From: DATGFB01 sp032160545
Lineage (GTDB): Bacteria > Actinomycetota > Actinomycetes > Mycobacteriales > Jatrophihabitantaceae
Length of the DNA: 64,000 nt
Direction of reading: 5' to 3'
Assembly (NCBI GenBank): GCA_032160545.1
Contig: JAVHVN010000098.1
Coordinates: forward strand, 6,603-70,602
The notes under the pieces are model-generated. The model saw only the letters and a list, made by a program, of their open reading frames with translations, was not told where the DNA came from and did no database searches. The position numbers and the translations under genes were made by a program. Positions 8,423 through 17,096 of the stretch are shown one piece after another. How positions within the stretch are numbered: position 1 is the first letter of the stretch; every line of letters begins with the position of its first letter.

Positions 8423-9397
8423 ATGGGCACGAAGGAGCTGCATGAACGGGTGGCGAGCATCGTGAGCAGCGCAATCGAGGCGGTGTCGCCGGCCCACCTC
8501 AGCTCGCCGAGCCGAGCCCTGCGGGTGATCGGCAACTACGTCGCACTGACCAAGCCGCGCATCATCGAGTTGCTGCTGGTGACGACGGTCCCGGTCATGA
8601 TGCTTGCGGCGCATGGGTTGCCCGGCGTCGGCCTCGTGCTGCTCACCTTGCTGGGAGGCACGCTGGCCGCCGGCTCGGCGAACACCTTGAACTGCTACCT
8701 CGATCGCGACATCGACGCGATGATGACGCGGACGCGGTCGCGGCCGCTCACTCGCGAGCTGGTGGAGCCGAGACGTGCACTCGTGTTCGGAGTCATGCTC
8801 GGTGCGGCGGCCGTGACGGTGTTCTGGGCGACGACCAACCTGCTGTCCGCGCTGCTCGCCGCGGGAGCGATCGCCTTCTACGTCGGCATCTACACCGCGG
8901 TGCTCAAACGCCGGACGAGTTCCAACATTGTGTGGGGTGGTGCCGCGGGTTGCATGCCGGTGCTCATCGGCTGGTCAGCCGTGACCGGGTCGCTCGGCTG
9001 GCCGCCGGTCGTGCTGTTCGCCGTCGTGTTCCTGTGGACGCCGCCGCATTTCTGGGCGCTCGCGATGCGTTACACCTCGGACTACGCCGCAGCCGGCGTG
9101 CCGATGCTGCCCGTGGTCGCTACGGAGAAGCAGGTTGCGGCCCGCATCGTGGCGTATTCGTGGGCGATGGTGGCTGCGTCCCTCGTCCTGTGGCCGGTCG
9201 CGCACATGACGCTGCTCTATGCGATCGCCGCGATCGTCCTGGGTGCCGGCTTCATCTGGGGCGCGCATGGCTTGCAGGCACGAGTGGTACGCGGCGAGCC
9301 CGCCCGTCCCATGGCGCTGTTCCACTGGTCCATCACGTACCTGAGTCTGCTTTTCCTCGCCGTCGCCGCGGACGCGCTGCTTCAGAGCCTGCGTTGA
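8423..9397 (+). CDS. ctaB: Protoheme IX farnesyltransferase (heme O synthase)
   Basis: A 324-residue UbiA-family prenyltransferase with about eight to nine membrane helices. It shows both Asp-rich prenyl-diphosphate sites: NCYLDRDIDAMMTRTRSRPL and the second loop YTSDYAAAGVPMLPVV, plus the conserved WTPPHFWALA. It transfers a farnesyl group to heme b to make heme O, the precursor of heme A used by subunit I. About 35 residues precede the first helix; internal starts such as GTG 8461 are possible. The 3' end overlaps the convergent membrane-protein gene by 65 bases. Confidence 0.92.
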   Translation: MGTKELHERVASIVSSAIEAVSPAHLSSPSRALRVIGNYVALTKPRIIELLLVTTVPVMMLAAHGLPGVGLVLLTLLGGTLAAGSANTLNCYLDRDIDAMMTRTRSRPLTRELVEPRRALVFGVMLGAAAVTVFWATTNLLSALLAAGAIAFYVGIYTAVLKRRTSSNIVWGGAAGCMPVLIGWSAVTGSLGWPPVVLFAVVFLWTPPHFWALAMRYTSDYAAAGVPMLPVVATEKQVAARIVAYSWAMVAASLVLWPVAHMTLLYAIAAIVLGAGFIWGAHGLQARVVRGEPARPMALFHWSITYLSLLFLAVAADALLQSLR

Positions 9398-9821
9398 TGG
9401 CGGCGGTCGTCATCTCGTGGGGCGGTCCACCGGGCGGGTCGGTCGCATGCAGCCTGGACAGGTAGTCCTGCCACGCCGCCAGACCCGCGTCATCGCTCGC
9501 CGACGCTGCGGTCGGCCTGCCCCGGGACGCGGCCGAAGCCACACGGTGGTTGCGCCCCGGCCGATCGCCGTGCAGAAGCTTCCACCACACGTAGATGCCC
9601 ATCACCGCGAACAGCGGCCACTCGAAGGCATAGGCCCACGCGACCTCGCGCCCGCGCAGAGCGCGCGTCCACTCGAACCACGCGGCTCCCGCGCTGAGGG
9701 CCACGCCGGCGAGCATGGTTGCGTGTAGCCGAAGGGCAGCGGCGCTGATCCAGTCGACCCGTGGCCGGTGTTCTCGAGCCCCGCGATCGCTCTGGCTTGC
9801 CGCGTCTGCTCGTTCGCTCAT
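9333..9821 (-). CDS. Conserved actinobacterial-type membrane protein next to ctaG
   Basis: A 162-residue protein. ATG 9821 shares one base with the ctaG stop (TGATG), so it is coupled to ctaG. After a polar N terminus there are two hydrophobic segments, the second carrying YAFEWPLFAVMGIYVWWKLLH, followed by a long, charged, low-complexity tail. I recall similar two-helix proteins with an EWP motif in actinobacteria but know no function for them. The coding end overlaps the end of ctaB on the opposite strand. Confidence 0.55.
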   Translation of the reverse strand: MSERADAASQSDRGAREHRPRVDWISAAALRLHATMLAGVALSAGAAWFEWTRALRGREVAWAYAFEWPLFAVMGIYVWWKLLHGDRPGRNHRVASAASRGRPTAASASDDAGLAAWQDYLSRLHATDPPGGPPHEMTTAAINAGSEAARPRRRRGKADSGT

Positions 9822-10690
9822 CACGCGGCTCCGCGCACAGCCAATTCGCGCATCGTCTGCAGGTCCATCCGTTCGGCGACCCGCTTCTCGTTGCGCAACC
9901 AGTCGCACATGGCGATCACCACCCATACCGAATCGATGATCATGCTGCCGGCCCACATCAAGGCCCCTCCCAGCTGCTGGTCCGCGATCGGGCCCGGGCC
10001 GAACGGCCGATCCACGCGGCTGTAGAAGGGGAACATGACGTAGTTCGACGAGTAGATGAAGAACCCGGACATCGTCTCGGGGAACATCATGCTGAACAGC
10101 GACACGACGCGAATCGCGTACGGCACCCGGCGGGGCCCCGGGTTGACCGACAGCAGCGGGTAGTAGAAGACCAGCGCCGCGCCAAGGTAGAGCGGGTGCT
10201 CCACAAATCGATGCACCAGCGGATGTTCAAGGGAGAATTCATAGAACGGGGAGAAGTGCGTGCCCAACAGCACCCCTGCGAAGAGCGTCCAGCCGACCAC
10301 GGGGTGCGTCAGCCACGTCAGCAGACGGCTGCGCAGCACCGGCAGCACCCACCGGCGGCGCACTTGCCGGGAGCTGACTCGAAGCACGAGTAGCACCGGC
10401 GCCCCGAGCAGCAGCAACGGCCCGACGAGCATCATGAGGGCGATGTGCTGCACCATGTGCGCCCAGAAGAACGTGTCGTCGTAAGCGCCGAACGGGCCGA
10501 GCACGACTATCCAGGTGATGACGATCGCGCAGACGAAGCTGACCGTGTACCGGCGCGGCCACGGCATCTCGGGCGTCCGGCAATTCACCGCTCGGACGGC
10601 CCAGAGGTAGAGGGCCGTGGCCATGATCAGTACGGTCGCGATCAGAGGGTCGAACGTCCACCCGCGCAGCATGGTCAGCAGGTCACCCAT
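9821..10690 (-). CDS. ctaG: CtaG-type cytochrome c oxidase assembly membrane protein
   Basis: A 289-residue protein of the caa3_CtaG family with about seven membrane segments. Conserved features visible are the AHMVQHIALMM helix with its histidines, the GAPVLL segment, the FYEFSLEHPLVH loop and the MFPETMSGFFIY segment. Members are needed for formation of active caa3-type oxidase in Bacillus and are thought to act in copper insertion. It differs from the alphaproteobacterial Cox11, which is also called CtaG. It lies in the oxidase neighbourhood and is coupled to a two-helix membrane protein. Confidence 0.85.
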   Translation of the reverse strand: MGDLLTMLRGWTFDPLIATVLIMATALYLWAVRAVNCRTPEMPWPRRYTVSFVCAIVITWIVVLGPFGAYDDTFFWAHMVQHIALMMLVGPLLLLGAPVLLVLRVSSRQVRRRWVLPVLRSRLLTWLTHPVVGWTLFAGVLLGTHFSPFYEFSLEHPLVHRFVEHPLYLGAALVFYYPLLSVNPGPRRVPYAIRVVSLFSMMFPETMSGFFIYSSNYVMFPFYSRVDRPFGPGPIADQQLGGALMWAGSMIIDSVWVVIAMCDWLRNEKRVAERMDLQTMRELAVRGAA

Positions 10691-10764
10691 ATGCGGGCAC
10701 GCTACGCCCGTGACTCGTCCGCCGGAATGTGCTCGCGTCGCAAGTCGACGGGCGTCGACCGGGT

Positions 10765-12474
10765 CTACCTGGCCGGTAGCGGGAGCTGGCAGCAGGCGAT
10801 GGTGCCGCTGCCAGCGGGGCTGTGGACGGTGAGGGTCCCGCCGAGTGCGTCGACGCGGTCTTTGAGTCCGACGAGGCCGGTGCCGTGCCCCGGGTCGGCG
10901 CCCCCGACGCCGTCGTCGTGGACGCAGAGGTGCAGGGTCGTGTCGGTTGCCTGCGCCGTGATCTCGACAACCGAGGCGTGGGCGTGCTTCGCGGCGTTGG
11001 TGAGCGTCTCCGAGGCGACGTAGTAGGCCGCGACCTCGATCGGTTCGGGCAGTCGATCCTCGATCCGCACGTCGAGTTGCACCGGGATCGTCGATCGGCG
11101 GGCGAGGGCGCGCAGGGCCGGCGCCAGGCCGGCTCGGGACAGGATCGCCGGGTGGATGCCGCGGGACAGTTCGCGCAGCTCGTCGACCACGTCCAAGATG
11201 TCGGTGGCGACGTGCATCAGTTCGGTGCCGAGCTCGTCGTCGTGGTGGGGTGCTGCGGCCGAGCGCAGCCGCAGGGCCAGGGCGAGCAGGCGTTGCTGCC
11301 CGCCGTCGTGCAGGTCACGCTCGATGCGGCGGCGCGCATCGTCTGAGGCGGCGACGATCCGGGCGCGGGAGTTGACCAGTTCGGCGCGGTTCTGGGCGTT
11401 GGCCACGGCGGTGGCGACCAGGTCGGTGAACTCCGACATCCGCAGTTCCAGGTCCGGCGGCAGCGGCCCGGGTCCGACGGCCAGGGTGCCCCACAGCCGG
11501 CCGTCGACGTGGATCGGAACGGCCACGGCCGAGCGGATCCCTTCCCGCAGCGTGGCCTCGCCCCCTTCGAGGGCGGCGTAGTCCTCGACCCGGGCGGCTC
11601 GGCCGGTGCGCCGCACGGTCGCGGTCAGCCCGTTGCGCGGGTAGCCCACCCAGGGCTCGCCGACCCGGATCCCGGGATCGGTGTCGCCCTCGTTGGCCAT
11701 CAGCGTGGCGCTGCCATCAGGCTCGAAGCGGATCAACCGCGCCGTGCCGCTGCCGAACCGCCGCAACGCCTCCCGGGTCACCGCCGCGAACAACGCCTCC
11801 GGCGGCTCACCCCGTGCGACCAGCATCGCCAGGCGCCGCAACGCCGCCTGCGTGTCCGCCAGCTCGTGCAACCGCTGCGTCGCGTGCGCATTCGCGATCG
11901 CCGTCGCGACGAACTCCGTGAAGGAGGTGAGGCGTGCCTCGGTGTCCGTGGGCAGCGGACGGACCTCGACCGAGCTCGCGATCATCGCACCCCAGAGCCG
12001 GCCCTGGACGACGATCGGTGCCCCCGCTGCTGCGCGGAAGCCGGCACGGCGGGCGGCCACCCCTGGCGCTCCCGTGGCGTCCGCGTAGCTGTCGATCCGG
12101 GCCGGGCGGCCGGTTTCGGCGATGATCGTGGTGAGGTTCCTCCCTCCCAGCGGCTCCCGGGAGCCGATGACCGGGACCGCCTGTCCGGTGCGCCGCCAGT
12201 TCGCGAGGACGATGGACGTGCCGTCGGACTCGTAGCGGATCATCGCCGTCTGGTTCACGTCGAGGAGGCGGCCGGCCTCTTCGGGCACCGCGGCGAGCAC
12301 GTCGTCCGAAGATGCTCCGCCCGCGACGAGCGTGGCCACGCGCCGCAGCGCGGCCTGCTCGTCGGCGAGCTGTCGCAACCGCCGGTCGTCGGGCGAGGGC
12401 ATGCCTCCGGCGTCGGCGGCGCGACGGTCGGCACCGGCGCGATCGCCGTCTGCGCGCGTCATCGGCGCGTCCAT
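10765..12474 (-). CDS. Double-GAF sensor histidine kinase (NarL-type HisKA_3)
   Basis: A 569-residue cytoplasmic kinase without membrane helices. Two GAF domains lie at roughly 40-195 and 205-365, each ending in a conserved LWG(A/T) strand, and each is preceded by a similar LADxQAALRR helix, which indicates internal duplication. The dimerisation/phosphoacceptor region has ERDLHDGGQQRLLAL with the histidine to be phosphorylated, and the ATPase domain shows NAAKHA, DDGVGG and GTGLVGLKDR. No response regulator gene is adjacent, so it is an orphan in this window. The GAF ligand is unknown. Proximity to ctaG might suggest redox or gas sensing, but that is only inference. Confidence 0.88.
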   Translation of the reverse strand: MDAPMTRADGDRAGADRRAADAGGMPSPDDRRLRQLADEQAALRRVATLVAGGASSDDVLAAVPEEAGRLLDVNQTAMIRYESDGTSIVLANWRRTGQAVPVIGSREPLGGRNLTTIIAETGRPARIDSYADATGAPGVAARRAGFRAAAGAPIVVQGRLWGAMIASSVEVRPLPTDTEARLTSFTEFVATAIANAHATQRLHELADTQAALRRLAMLVARGEPPEALFAAVTREALRRFGSGTARLIRFEPDGSATLMANEGDTDPGIRVGEPWVGYPRNGLTATVRRTGRAARVEDYAALEGGEATLREGIRSAVAVPIHVDGRLWGTLAVGPGPLPPDLELRMSEFTDLVATAVANAQNRAELVNSRARIVAASDDARRRIERDLHDGGQQRLLALALRLRSAAAPHHDDELGTELMHVATDILDVVDELRELSRGIHPAILSRAGLAPALRALARRSTIPVQLDVRIEDRLPEPIEVAAYYVASETLTNAAKHAHASVVEITAQATDTTLHLCVHDDGVGGADPGHGTGLVGLKDRVDALGGTLTVHSPAGSGTIACCQLPLPAR

Positions 12475-12550
12475 CCGGCATCAGCCTCCGATGCGGCGGC
12501 GAGCGTGCCGGGAGGCCTGGATCCCGGCAACCCGTGGGACTGGCCGCAAG

Positions 12551-13195
12551 CTATTCCGGCCAGTCCGAGTTCTCGATGACCTCGACGAAGTTGCCGCGCT
12601 GGTAACCCGGGACGAACCGCTCCAGTACGTCGGCCTTGACGTTGCCGAACGTCGTCTCCGGCTTGGGTGCGATGCCGTCGGCGAATGCCTGGAGGATGCT
12701 GCGCTTGAAGTCCGGGCGCGGGTGCAAGGTGGTGATTGCGGCGCGGTCGGAGTCGCTGATGTCGTGGTAGCCGATGCCGAGGACGTCGTACTCGACGCCG
12801 GCCGTCACCAGTGCCACCTCGGGCTCCATGAACTCGGGGATGCCCGGCGTGGTGTGCAGCGCGATCGCCGTCCAGACCCGGCGGATGCTGTCCTCGGGCA
12901 CACCATGGCCTTGCAGGAAGCGTCGCGACTCGTCGGCGCCGTCCACCTCGAACCGCCGGCCGCTGCCGCGAAACTGCTCGTTCAGGCCAAGGTCGTGGAA
13001 CATCGCGCCGAGGTAGAGCAGTTCGGGGTCGAAGCTGAGCCCCCGGTTGCGGCCCTGCAGGCTGCCGAACCAGAACACCCGGCGCGAGTGGTCGTAGATC
13101 AAATCGCTCGTCGTGTCACGTACCAGATCTGTCGCGTCGCGGGCCAGCTTGGTGTCGGGAACCGTGACCCCGGCTGCGGTCTGTGCACTGCCCAT
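12551..13195 (-). CDS. HD-domain hydrolase (cyanamide-hydratase-like)
   Basis: A 214-residue protein with an HD metal-binding domain: YDHSRRVFWFG supplies an early histidine and GAMFHDLGLN the HD pair, with a further histidine in TAIALHTTPG. This arrangement resembles the HD subfamily that includes fungal cyanamide hydratase and many uncharacterised bacterial proteins. The true substrate cannot be predicted. It is transcribed away from hpd, with a 326-base gap holding promoter-like sequence. Confidence 0.75.
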   Translation of the reverse strand: MGSAQTAAGVTVPDTKLARDATDLVRDTTSDLIYDHSRRVFWFGSLQGRNRGLSFDPELLYLGAMFHDLGLNEQFRGSGRRFEVDGADESRRFLQGHGVPEDSIRRVWTAIALHTTPGIPEFMEPEVALVTAGVEYDVLGIGYHDISDSDRAAITTLHPRPDFKRSILQAFADGIAPKPETTFGNVKADVLERFVPGYQRGNFVEVIENSDWPE

Positions 13196-13279
13196 GTCGA
13201 TGCCTCCTTGTGCGTGAAGGCCCCGGCGGGCCGTTCGCGTATTACCGACGATCCGCGCATAACGTGCGCCGGTCGCCCT

Positions 13280-13302
13280 GGTAGGCGGGCATTTGCCCTA
13301 CC
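13280..13302. promoter_or_regulatory. Inverted repeat in the HD/hpd divergent region
   Basis: GGTAGG (13280-13285) and CCTACC (13297-13302) form a perfect 6-base inverted repeat around an 11-base spacer. It lies about 85 bases upstream of the HD-domain gene and 220 bases upstream of hpd. It could be an operator or a weak hairpin; no regulator is assigned. Confidence 0.25.
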
Positions 13303-13426
13303 GGCTAACGGGAACCGAGCCGATCGCGGGAATTCGCCGGAGCGCGCCGCCGACGAGTTCGCCGGGGTGGCGCCGATGACTAGACAGAACGCTCAGCAAT
13401 ATCCCGCATCCATTGCACAATTCAGC

Positions 13427-13462
13427 CAGGTTGACCACCTGAAGCTGGAAAGGTTGCATAAC
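13427..13462 (+). promoter_or_regulatory. Candidate hpd promoter with overlapping operator
   Basis: TTGACC (13431-13436) is followed after 18 bases by TGCATA (13455-13460), a reasonable -35/-10 pair about 60 bases before the hpd start. The -35 lies inside a perfect inverted repeat CAGGT-TGACC-ACCTG (13427-13441), so a repressor bound there would block transcription. The local A/T content is higher than in the genes. No transcript data are available to confirm it. Confidence 0.35.
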
Positions 13463-13521
13463 TCCCTGACGTGGTCGTTGATTGACGGGAACACCTCACC
13501 GCACCAGGACGGAGACCGTCG

Positions 13522-14727
13522 ATGACCATGGAACAGGCGCTCACCGACGCCGAACGGATCGCGCAGCTGAGCGTCGATCAACTCAGCGAGTTGGTCGGCC
13601 TCGTCGAGTACGACGCGTCGCGCGACGTCTTTCCCATCAACGGCTGGGACGCCCTCGTCTGGGTGGTCGGTAACGCGACCCAGGCGGCGCTGTTCTACCA
13701 GGCGGTCTACGGCATGGAACTCGTCGCATACGCCGGACCGGAGACCGGGGTCCGGGATCACCACTCCTACGTCCTGCGCAGCGGCGCCGCCCGGTTCGTC
13801 CTCAACGGAGCAGTCGACCCGTCCAGCCCGCTGCTCGACGTGCACGCGCGTCACGGCGACGGCATCGCCGACATCGCGCTGCAGGTTCCTGACGTCGACA
13901 AGTGCATCGAGCATGCGCGACGCACTGGGGCGGTGATCCTCGAGGAGCCGCACGATCTCGTCGACGAGCACGGTTCGGTGCGCGTGGCAGCCCTCGCGGC
14001 ATACGGCGACGTGCGGCACACGCTGGTCGACCGCTCGCGGTACGACGGGCCGTACCTGCCCGGGTACGTCGCCCGCTCGTCGGGATTCGTCAAGCCGGTC
14101 GACGCGCCCAAGCGCCACTTCCAGGCGATCGATCACGTGGTGGGCAACGTCGAGCTCGGACGCATGGACGACTGGGTGGACTTCTACAACCGCGTGATGG
14201 GCTTCACGAACATGGCGGAATTCATCGGCGACGACATCGCCACGGAGTACTCCGCGCTGATGTCCAAGGTCGTGGCGAATGGCAACCACCGGGTGAAGTT
14301 CCCGCTCAACGAGCCGTCGCCGGGCAAGCGGAAGAGCCAGATCGACGAGTACCTGGAGTTCTACGGCGGGCCCGGCCCGCAGCACGTGGCGCTGGCGACG
14401 AACGACATCCTGCGCACCGTCGACGACCTGCGCGCCCGCGGCGTCGAGTTCCTCGCTACGCCTGCGACCTACTACGAGGATCCGGTGCTGCGCGCCCGGA
14501 TCGGAGAGGTGCGAGTGCCGATCGAGGAGCTGCAGCGCCGCGACATCCTGGTCGACCGCGACGAGGACGGCTACCTGCTCCAGATCTTCACCAGGCCGAT
14601 CGGTGACCGCCCGACGGTGTTCTTCGAGTTCATCGAGCGGCACGGCTCGCTCGGCTTCGGCAAGGGGAACTTCAAGGCTCTGTTCGAGGCGATCGAACGG
14701 GAGCAGGAGCTGCGCGGCAACGTCTGA
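13522..14727 (+). CDS. hpd: 4-hydroxyphenylpyruvate dioxygenase
   Basis: A 401-residue enzyme that converts 4-hydroxyphenylpyruvate to homogentisate in tyrosine breakdown. It has two VOC-fold halves, and the iron ligands of the catalytic C-terminal half are visible: His in AIDHVVGNV, His in GPGPQHVALAT and Glu in FFEFIERHG. Other family landmarks are the KRKSQIDEYLEFY region and the NDILRTVDDLRARGVEFL strand. The length fits the family (about 360-400). ATG 13522 is followed by an in-frame ATG at 13528. No homogentisate dioxygenase gene is in the window. Confidence 0.93.
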   Translation: MTMEQALTDAERIAQLSVDQLSELVGLVEYDASRDVFPINGWDALVWVVGNATQAALFYQAVYGMELVAYAGPETGVRDHHSYVLRSGAARFVLNGAVDPSSPLLDVHARHGDGIADIALQVPDVDKCIEHARRTGAVILEEPHDLVDEHGSVRVAALAAYGDVRHTLVDRSRYDGPYLPGYVARSSGFVKPVDAPKRHFQAIDHVVGNVELGRMDDWVDFYNRVMGFTNMAEFIGDDIATEYSALMSKVVANGNHRVKFPLNEPSPGKRKSQIDEYLEFYGGPGPQHVALATNDILRTVDDLRARGVEFLATPATYYEDPVLRARIGEVRVPIEELQRRDILVDRDEDGYLLQIFTRPIGDRPTVFFEFIERHGSLGFGKGNFKALFEAIEREQELRGNV

Positions 14728-14755
14728 CGGTGTCAGGCGCTCGTCCGGCAGCGAC

Positions 14756-14771
14756 GCGAGCGACCGCTCGC
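14756..14771. terminator. Hairpin between convergent hpd and acyl-CoA dehydrogenase genes
   Basis: GCGAGC (14756-14761) pairs with GCTCGC (14766-14771) around a 4-base loop in the 54-base gap between two converging genes. There is no T-run on either side, which is common for GC-rich actinobacterial terminators. Confidence 0.35.
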
Positions 14772-14781
14772 CGGTCGGGCG

Positions 14782-15957
14782 TCACCCGCCCGCGCGCCGG
14801 GCGACTCGCTTGGCGATCGACATGCGATGCGTCTCGGAGGAGCCGTCGTAGATCCGGAACGCCCGGATGTCGGCGTAGATCCGTCCGACGACGAGCTCCT
14901 CGGACGTGCCGAGCCCGCCGCACAACTGCACGCTGCGATCGACGACGCGGCTCGCTGCCTCGCTGATGAACACCTTCGCGCGCGAGGACGCCTCGGTCCC
15001 CCGATCGCCCTCGGCGAGCAGCCACGAGGTCTGCCACAGCAGAGCCTGCGAGGCGGCGAGATCGATCTCGTTGTCGGCGATCAGCTGTTGTGCCATTCCG
15101 TGCTCGGCGAGCCGCCTGCCGAAGATCTCGCGTTCGACACTGCGCTTGACGGCGATCTCCTGCGCCCGGCGTGCGGCACCGAGCCAGCGCATGCAGTGGG
15201 TGAGCCGGGCGGGCGCAAGCCGCACCTGGGCGTAACGGAATCCCTCGCCGACCGCGCCGAGCACGGCACTGTCGGGGACGACCGCGCCGTCGAACCGAAC
15301 GCCGCAATGGCCACCCACCGTCGTCGAATCGATCGTGCGGGCATGGCCGGTGATGTGGAACCCGGGGTTGTCGGTATCGACCAGCAGCATCGTCGCGCCG
15401 CGCTGGGCGCCCTCTCCGGTCGCCACCATGACGATCGAGAACGCGGCACCATCGGCACCGGTGATGAGGTGCTTCTCCCCGTCGATGCGCCAGCCGCCGT
15501 CGACGCGGGTGGCGGTCGTCTGCAGGGCCGACGGATCCGAGCCTGCGCCCGGCAGCGGCTCGGTCATCGCGAAGCAGGAGCGGATGTCACCGGCGACGAG
15601 CGGGCGCAGGTACCGGTCCTTCTGCTCGTCGGTCGCCACGACCGACAGCAGGTGGATGTTGCCCTCGTCGGGCGCCGCGCAGTTGAGCGCGAGCGGCCCG
15701 AAGAGGCTGCGGCCGGCCTCCTCCAGCAGCACCGCCGCTTCGTCGAATCGGAAACCTCCGCCCCCGAACTCCGCCGCCGCCTGCGGAGCCCAGATGCCAG
15801 CCGCGCGCGCGGCCTCCTGCAACTGGGTCCGAGCCTTGTCCTCGATGCCTGCCGCGAACAGTTCCTGCTCGCGCGGCACGACGATCTCGTCGACGAACCG
15901 GCGGATCCTTTGCCGCCACTCGTCCACACGGGGGGAGAGCGAGAAGTCGAAGGCCAC
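14782..15957 (-). CDS. Acyl-CoA dehydrogenase
   Basis: A 391-residue FAD-dependent enzyme that introduces an alpha,beta double bond in an acyl-CoA. Family elements include the FAD-binding CFAMTEPLPGAGSDP segment, the DGEKHLITGAD strand, EIFGRRLAEHGMAQQLIAD in the C-terminal helical domain and the QLCGGLGTSEE signature. The C-terminal IYDGSSETHRMSIAK motif is typical of the class. The catalytic glutamate cannot be placed with certainty. It runs in the same direction as the HMG-CoA-lyase-like gene and mftR, 108 bases downstream of the former. The pair suggests branched-chain or similar acyl-CoA breakdown. The specific substrate is not predictable. Confidence 0.9.
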   Translation of the reverse strand: MAFDFSLSPRVDEWRQRIRRFVDEIVVPREQELFAAGIEDKARTQLQEAARAAGIWAPQAAAEFGGGGFRFDEAAVLLEEAGRSLFGPLALNCAAPDEGNIHLLSVVATDEQKDRYLRPLVAGDIRSCFAMTEPLPGAGSDPSALQTTATRVDGGWRIDGEKHLITGADGAAFSIVMVATGEGAQRGATMLLVDTDNPGFHITGHARTIDSTTVGGHCGVRFDGAVVPDSAVLGAVGEGFRYAQVRLAPARLTHCMRWLGAARRAQEIAVKRSVEREIFGRRLAEHGMAQQLIADNEIDLAASQALLWQTSWLLAEGDRGTEASSRAKVFISEAASRVVDRSVQLCGGLGTSEELVVGRIYADIRAFRIYDGSSETHRMSIAKRVARRAGG

Positions 15958-16065
15958 GCGGTGCTCCGTTCGGTTGTGCGACCCGCCGTCTGCGGGGCCG
16001 CGGAGTCTCTGCCGCGATGCCGGGCACGCTCGGCGAACGTGGTCGAACAGCGTTGGACTTGCAGC

Positions 16066-16998
16066 TCACGACACGGCTGCATCGACGCCCAGAGGCCGAG
16101 GCCGGCCACCGGCGCGGTACAGCGAGCTGGGTAGCTGGTGCCCGACGGCCCTCTCGGTGACCGCGGAGGCGACAAGCAGGGCGTCGAGGTCGATGCCGCT
16201 CTCGACGCCGCAACCGTCCAGCAGGTAGACCAGCTCCTCGGTCGCGATGTTGCCGCTCGCGCCCGGCGCGAACGGACAGCCGCCGAGGCCGCCCACGGAC
16301 GCGTCCAGCGAGGTGACGCCGGCCTGGATCGCCGCGAGCGCATTCGCGATGCCGGTGCCCCGGGTGTCGTGGAAGTGCACGCCGACGTCGATCCCCGGGG
16401 CGACCGCGCGCACCGCGTCGACCAGGTCCAGGACGCGTCGGGGCGTGGTCGTGCCGATCGTGTCGCCGAGGCACAGGACGTCCGCGCCGCGCGCGACAGC
16501 CTGCCGGGCGACGTCCACAGAGCGCTCGATCGGTGTGGGACCGGTGAAGGGGCAGTCCCACGCGGTCGCGATGATGACCTCGACCGTGCCGCCGGCCGCG
16601 TGTCCGATGGCCACTATCTCCTCGACAAGTTCGATCGACTCGGCGGTCGAGCGCCCGACGTTCGCGCGGCTGTGCGCGTCGGCGGCAGAGATGACGTACT
16701 CGAGGTCGGTGATGCCGGCGGCGACCGCACGGTGCGCGCCGCGAGGGCTCGCGACGAGTGCCGACCACCTGATGGCGGGCCAGCGCGACAGTGCCTCGGC
16801 GACCTGCTCGGCGTCGGCCAGCGCAGGCACGGCCCGGGGGGACACGAAGCTGGTCGCCTCGATGCGCCCGACGCCCGTCGCTACAAGGGCTTCGATCATG
16901 GCGAGCTTGGACGCGAGCGGCACCGGCGCCTCGATCTGAAGCCCGTCGCGCATGCCGACCTCGCGGATCGAGACCGACCGCGGCAGGACCAGCTCCAT
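16066..16998 (-). CDS. Hydroxymethylglutaryl-CoA lyase-like enzyme
   Basis: A 310-residue protein of the HMGL/DRE-TIM metallolyase family. The N-terminal VSIREVGMRDGLQIE carries the catalytic Arg-Asp pair, HFHDTRGTG the metal-binding histidines and GGLGGCPFAPGASGN the active-site cysteine loop of HMG-CoA lyases. The reaction expected is cleavage of HMG-CoA to acetoacetate and acetyl-CoA, the last step of leucine breakdown; close relatives act on other 3-hydroxyacyl-CoAs. I chose ATG 16998 from the family's usual N terminus. An upstream ATG at 17100 overlaps the mftR stop by four bases (ATGA) and would add 34 residues. Either way it appears to be co-transcribed with mftR. Confidence 0.87.
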   Translation of the reverse strand: MELVLPRSVSIREVGMRDGLQIEAPVPLASKLAMIEALVATGVGRIEATSFVSPRAVPALADAEQVAEALSRWPAIRWSALVASPRGAHRAVAAGITDLEYVISAADAHSRANVGRSTAESIELVEEIVAIGHAAGGTVEVIIATAWDCPFTGPTPIERSVDVARQAVARGADVLCLGDTIGTTTPRRVLDLVDAVRAVAPGIDVGVHFHDTRGTGIANALAAIQAGVTSLDASVGGLGGCPFAPGASGNIATEELVYLLDGCGVESGIDLDALLVASAVTERAVGHQLPSSLYRAGGRPRPLGVDAAVS

Positions 16999-17096
16999 GC
17001 CGATGAGGCTACCGGGCGCCAACGGCGTCGGGCCGCGCTCGCGGACCCATGACGACCCCACGAAAGCCTCGGCGCCATGCGGTCGTCGAATGACGA

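Noticed and set aside
10765..12474. Duplicated GAF region considered as a recent tandem duplication
   Set aside because: The two GAF halves share only family-level similarity, so this is an old domain duplication typical of such kinases.
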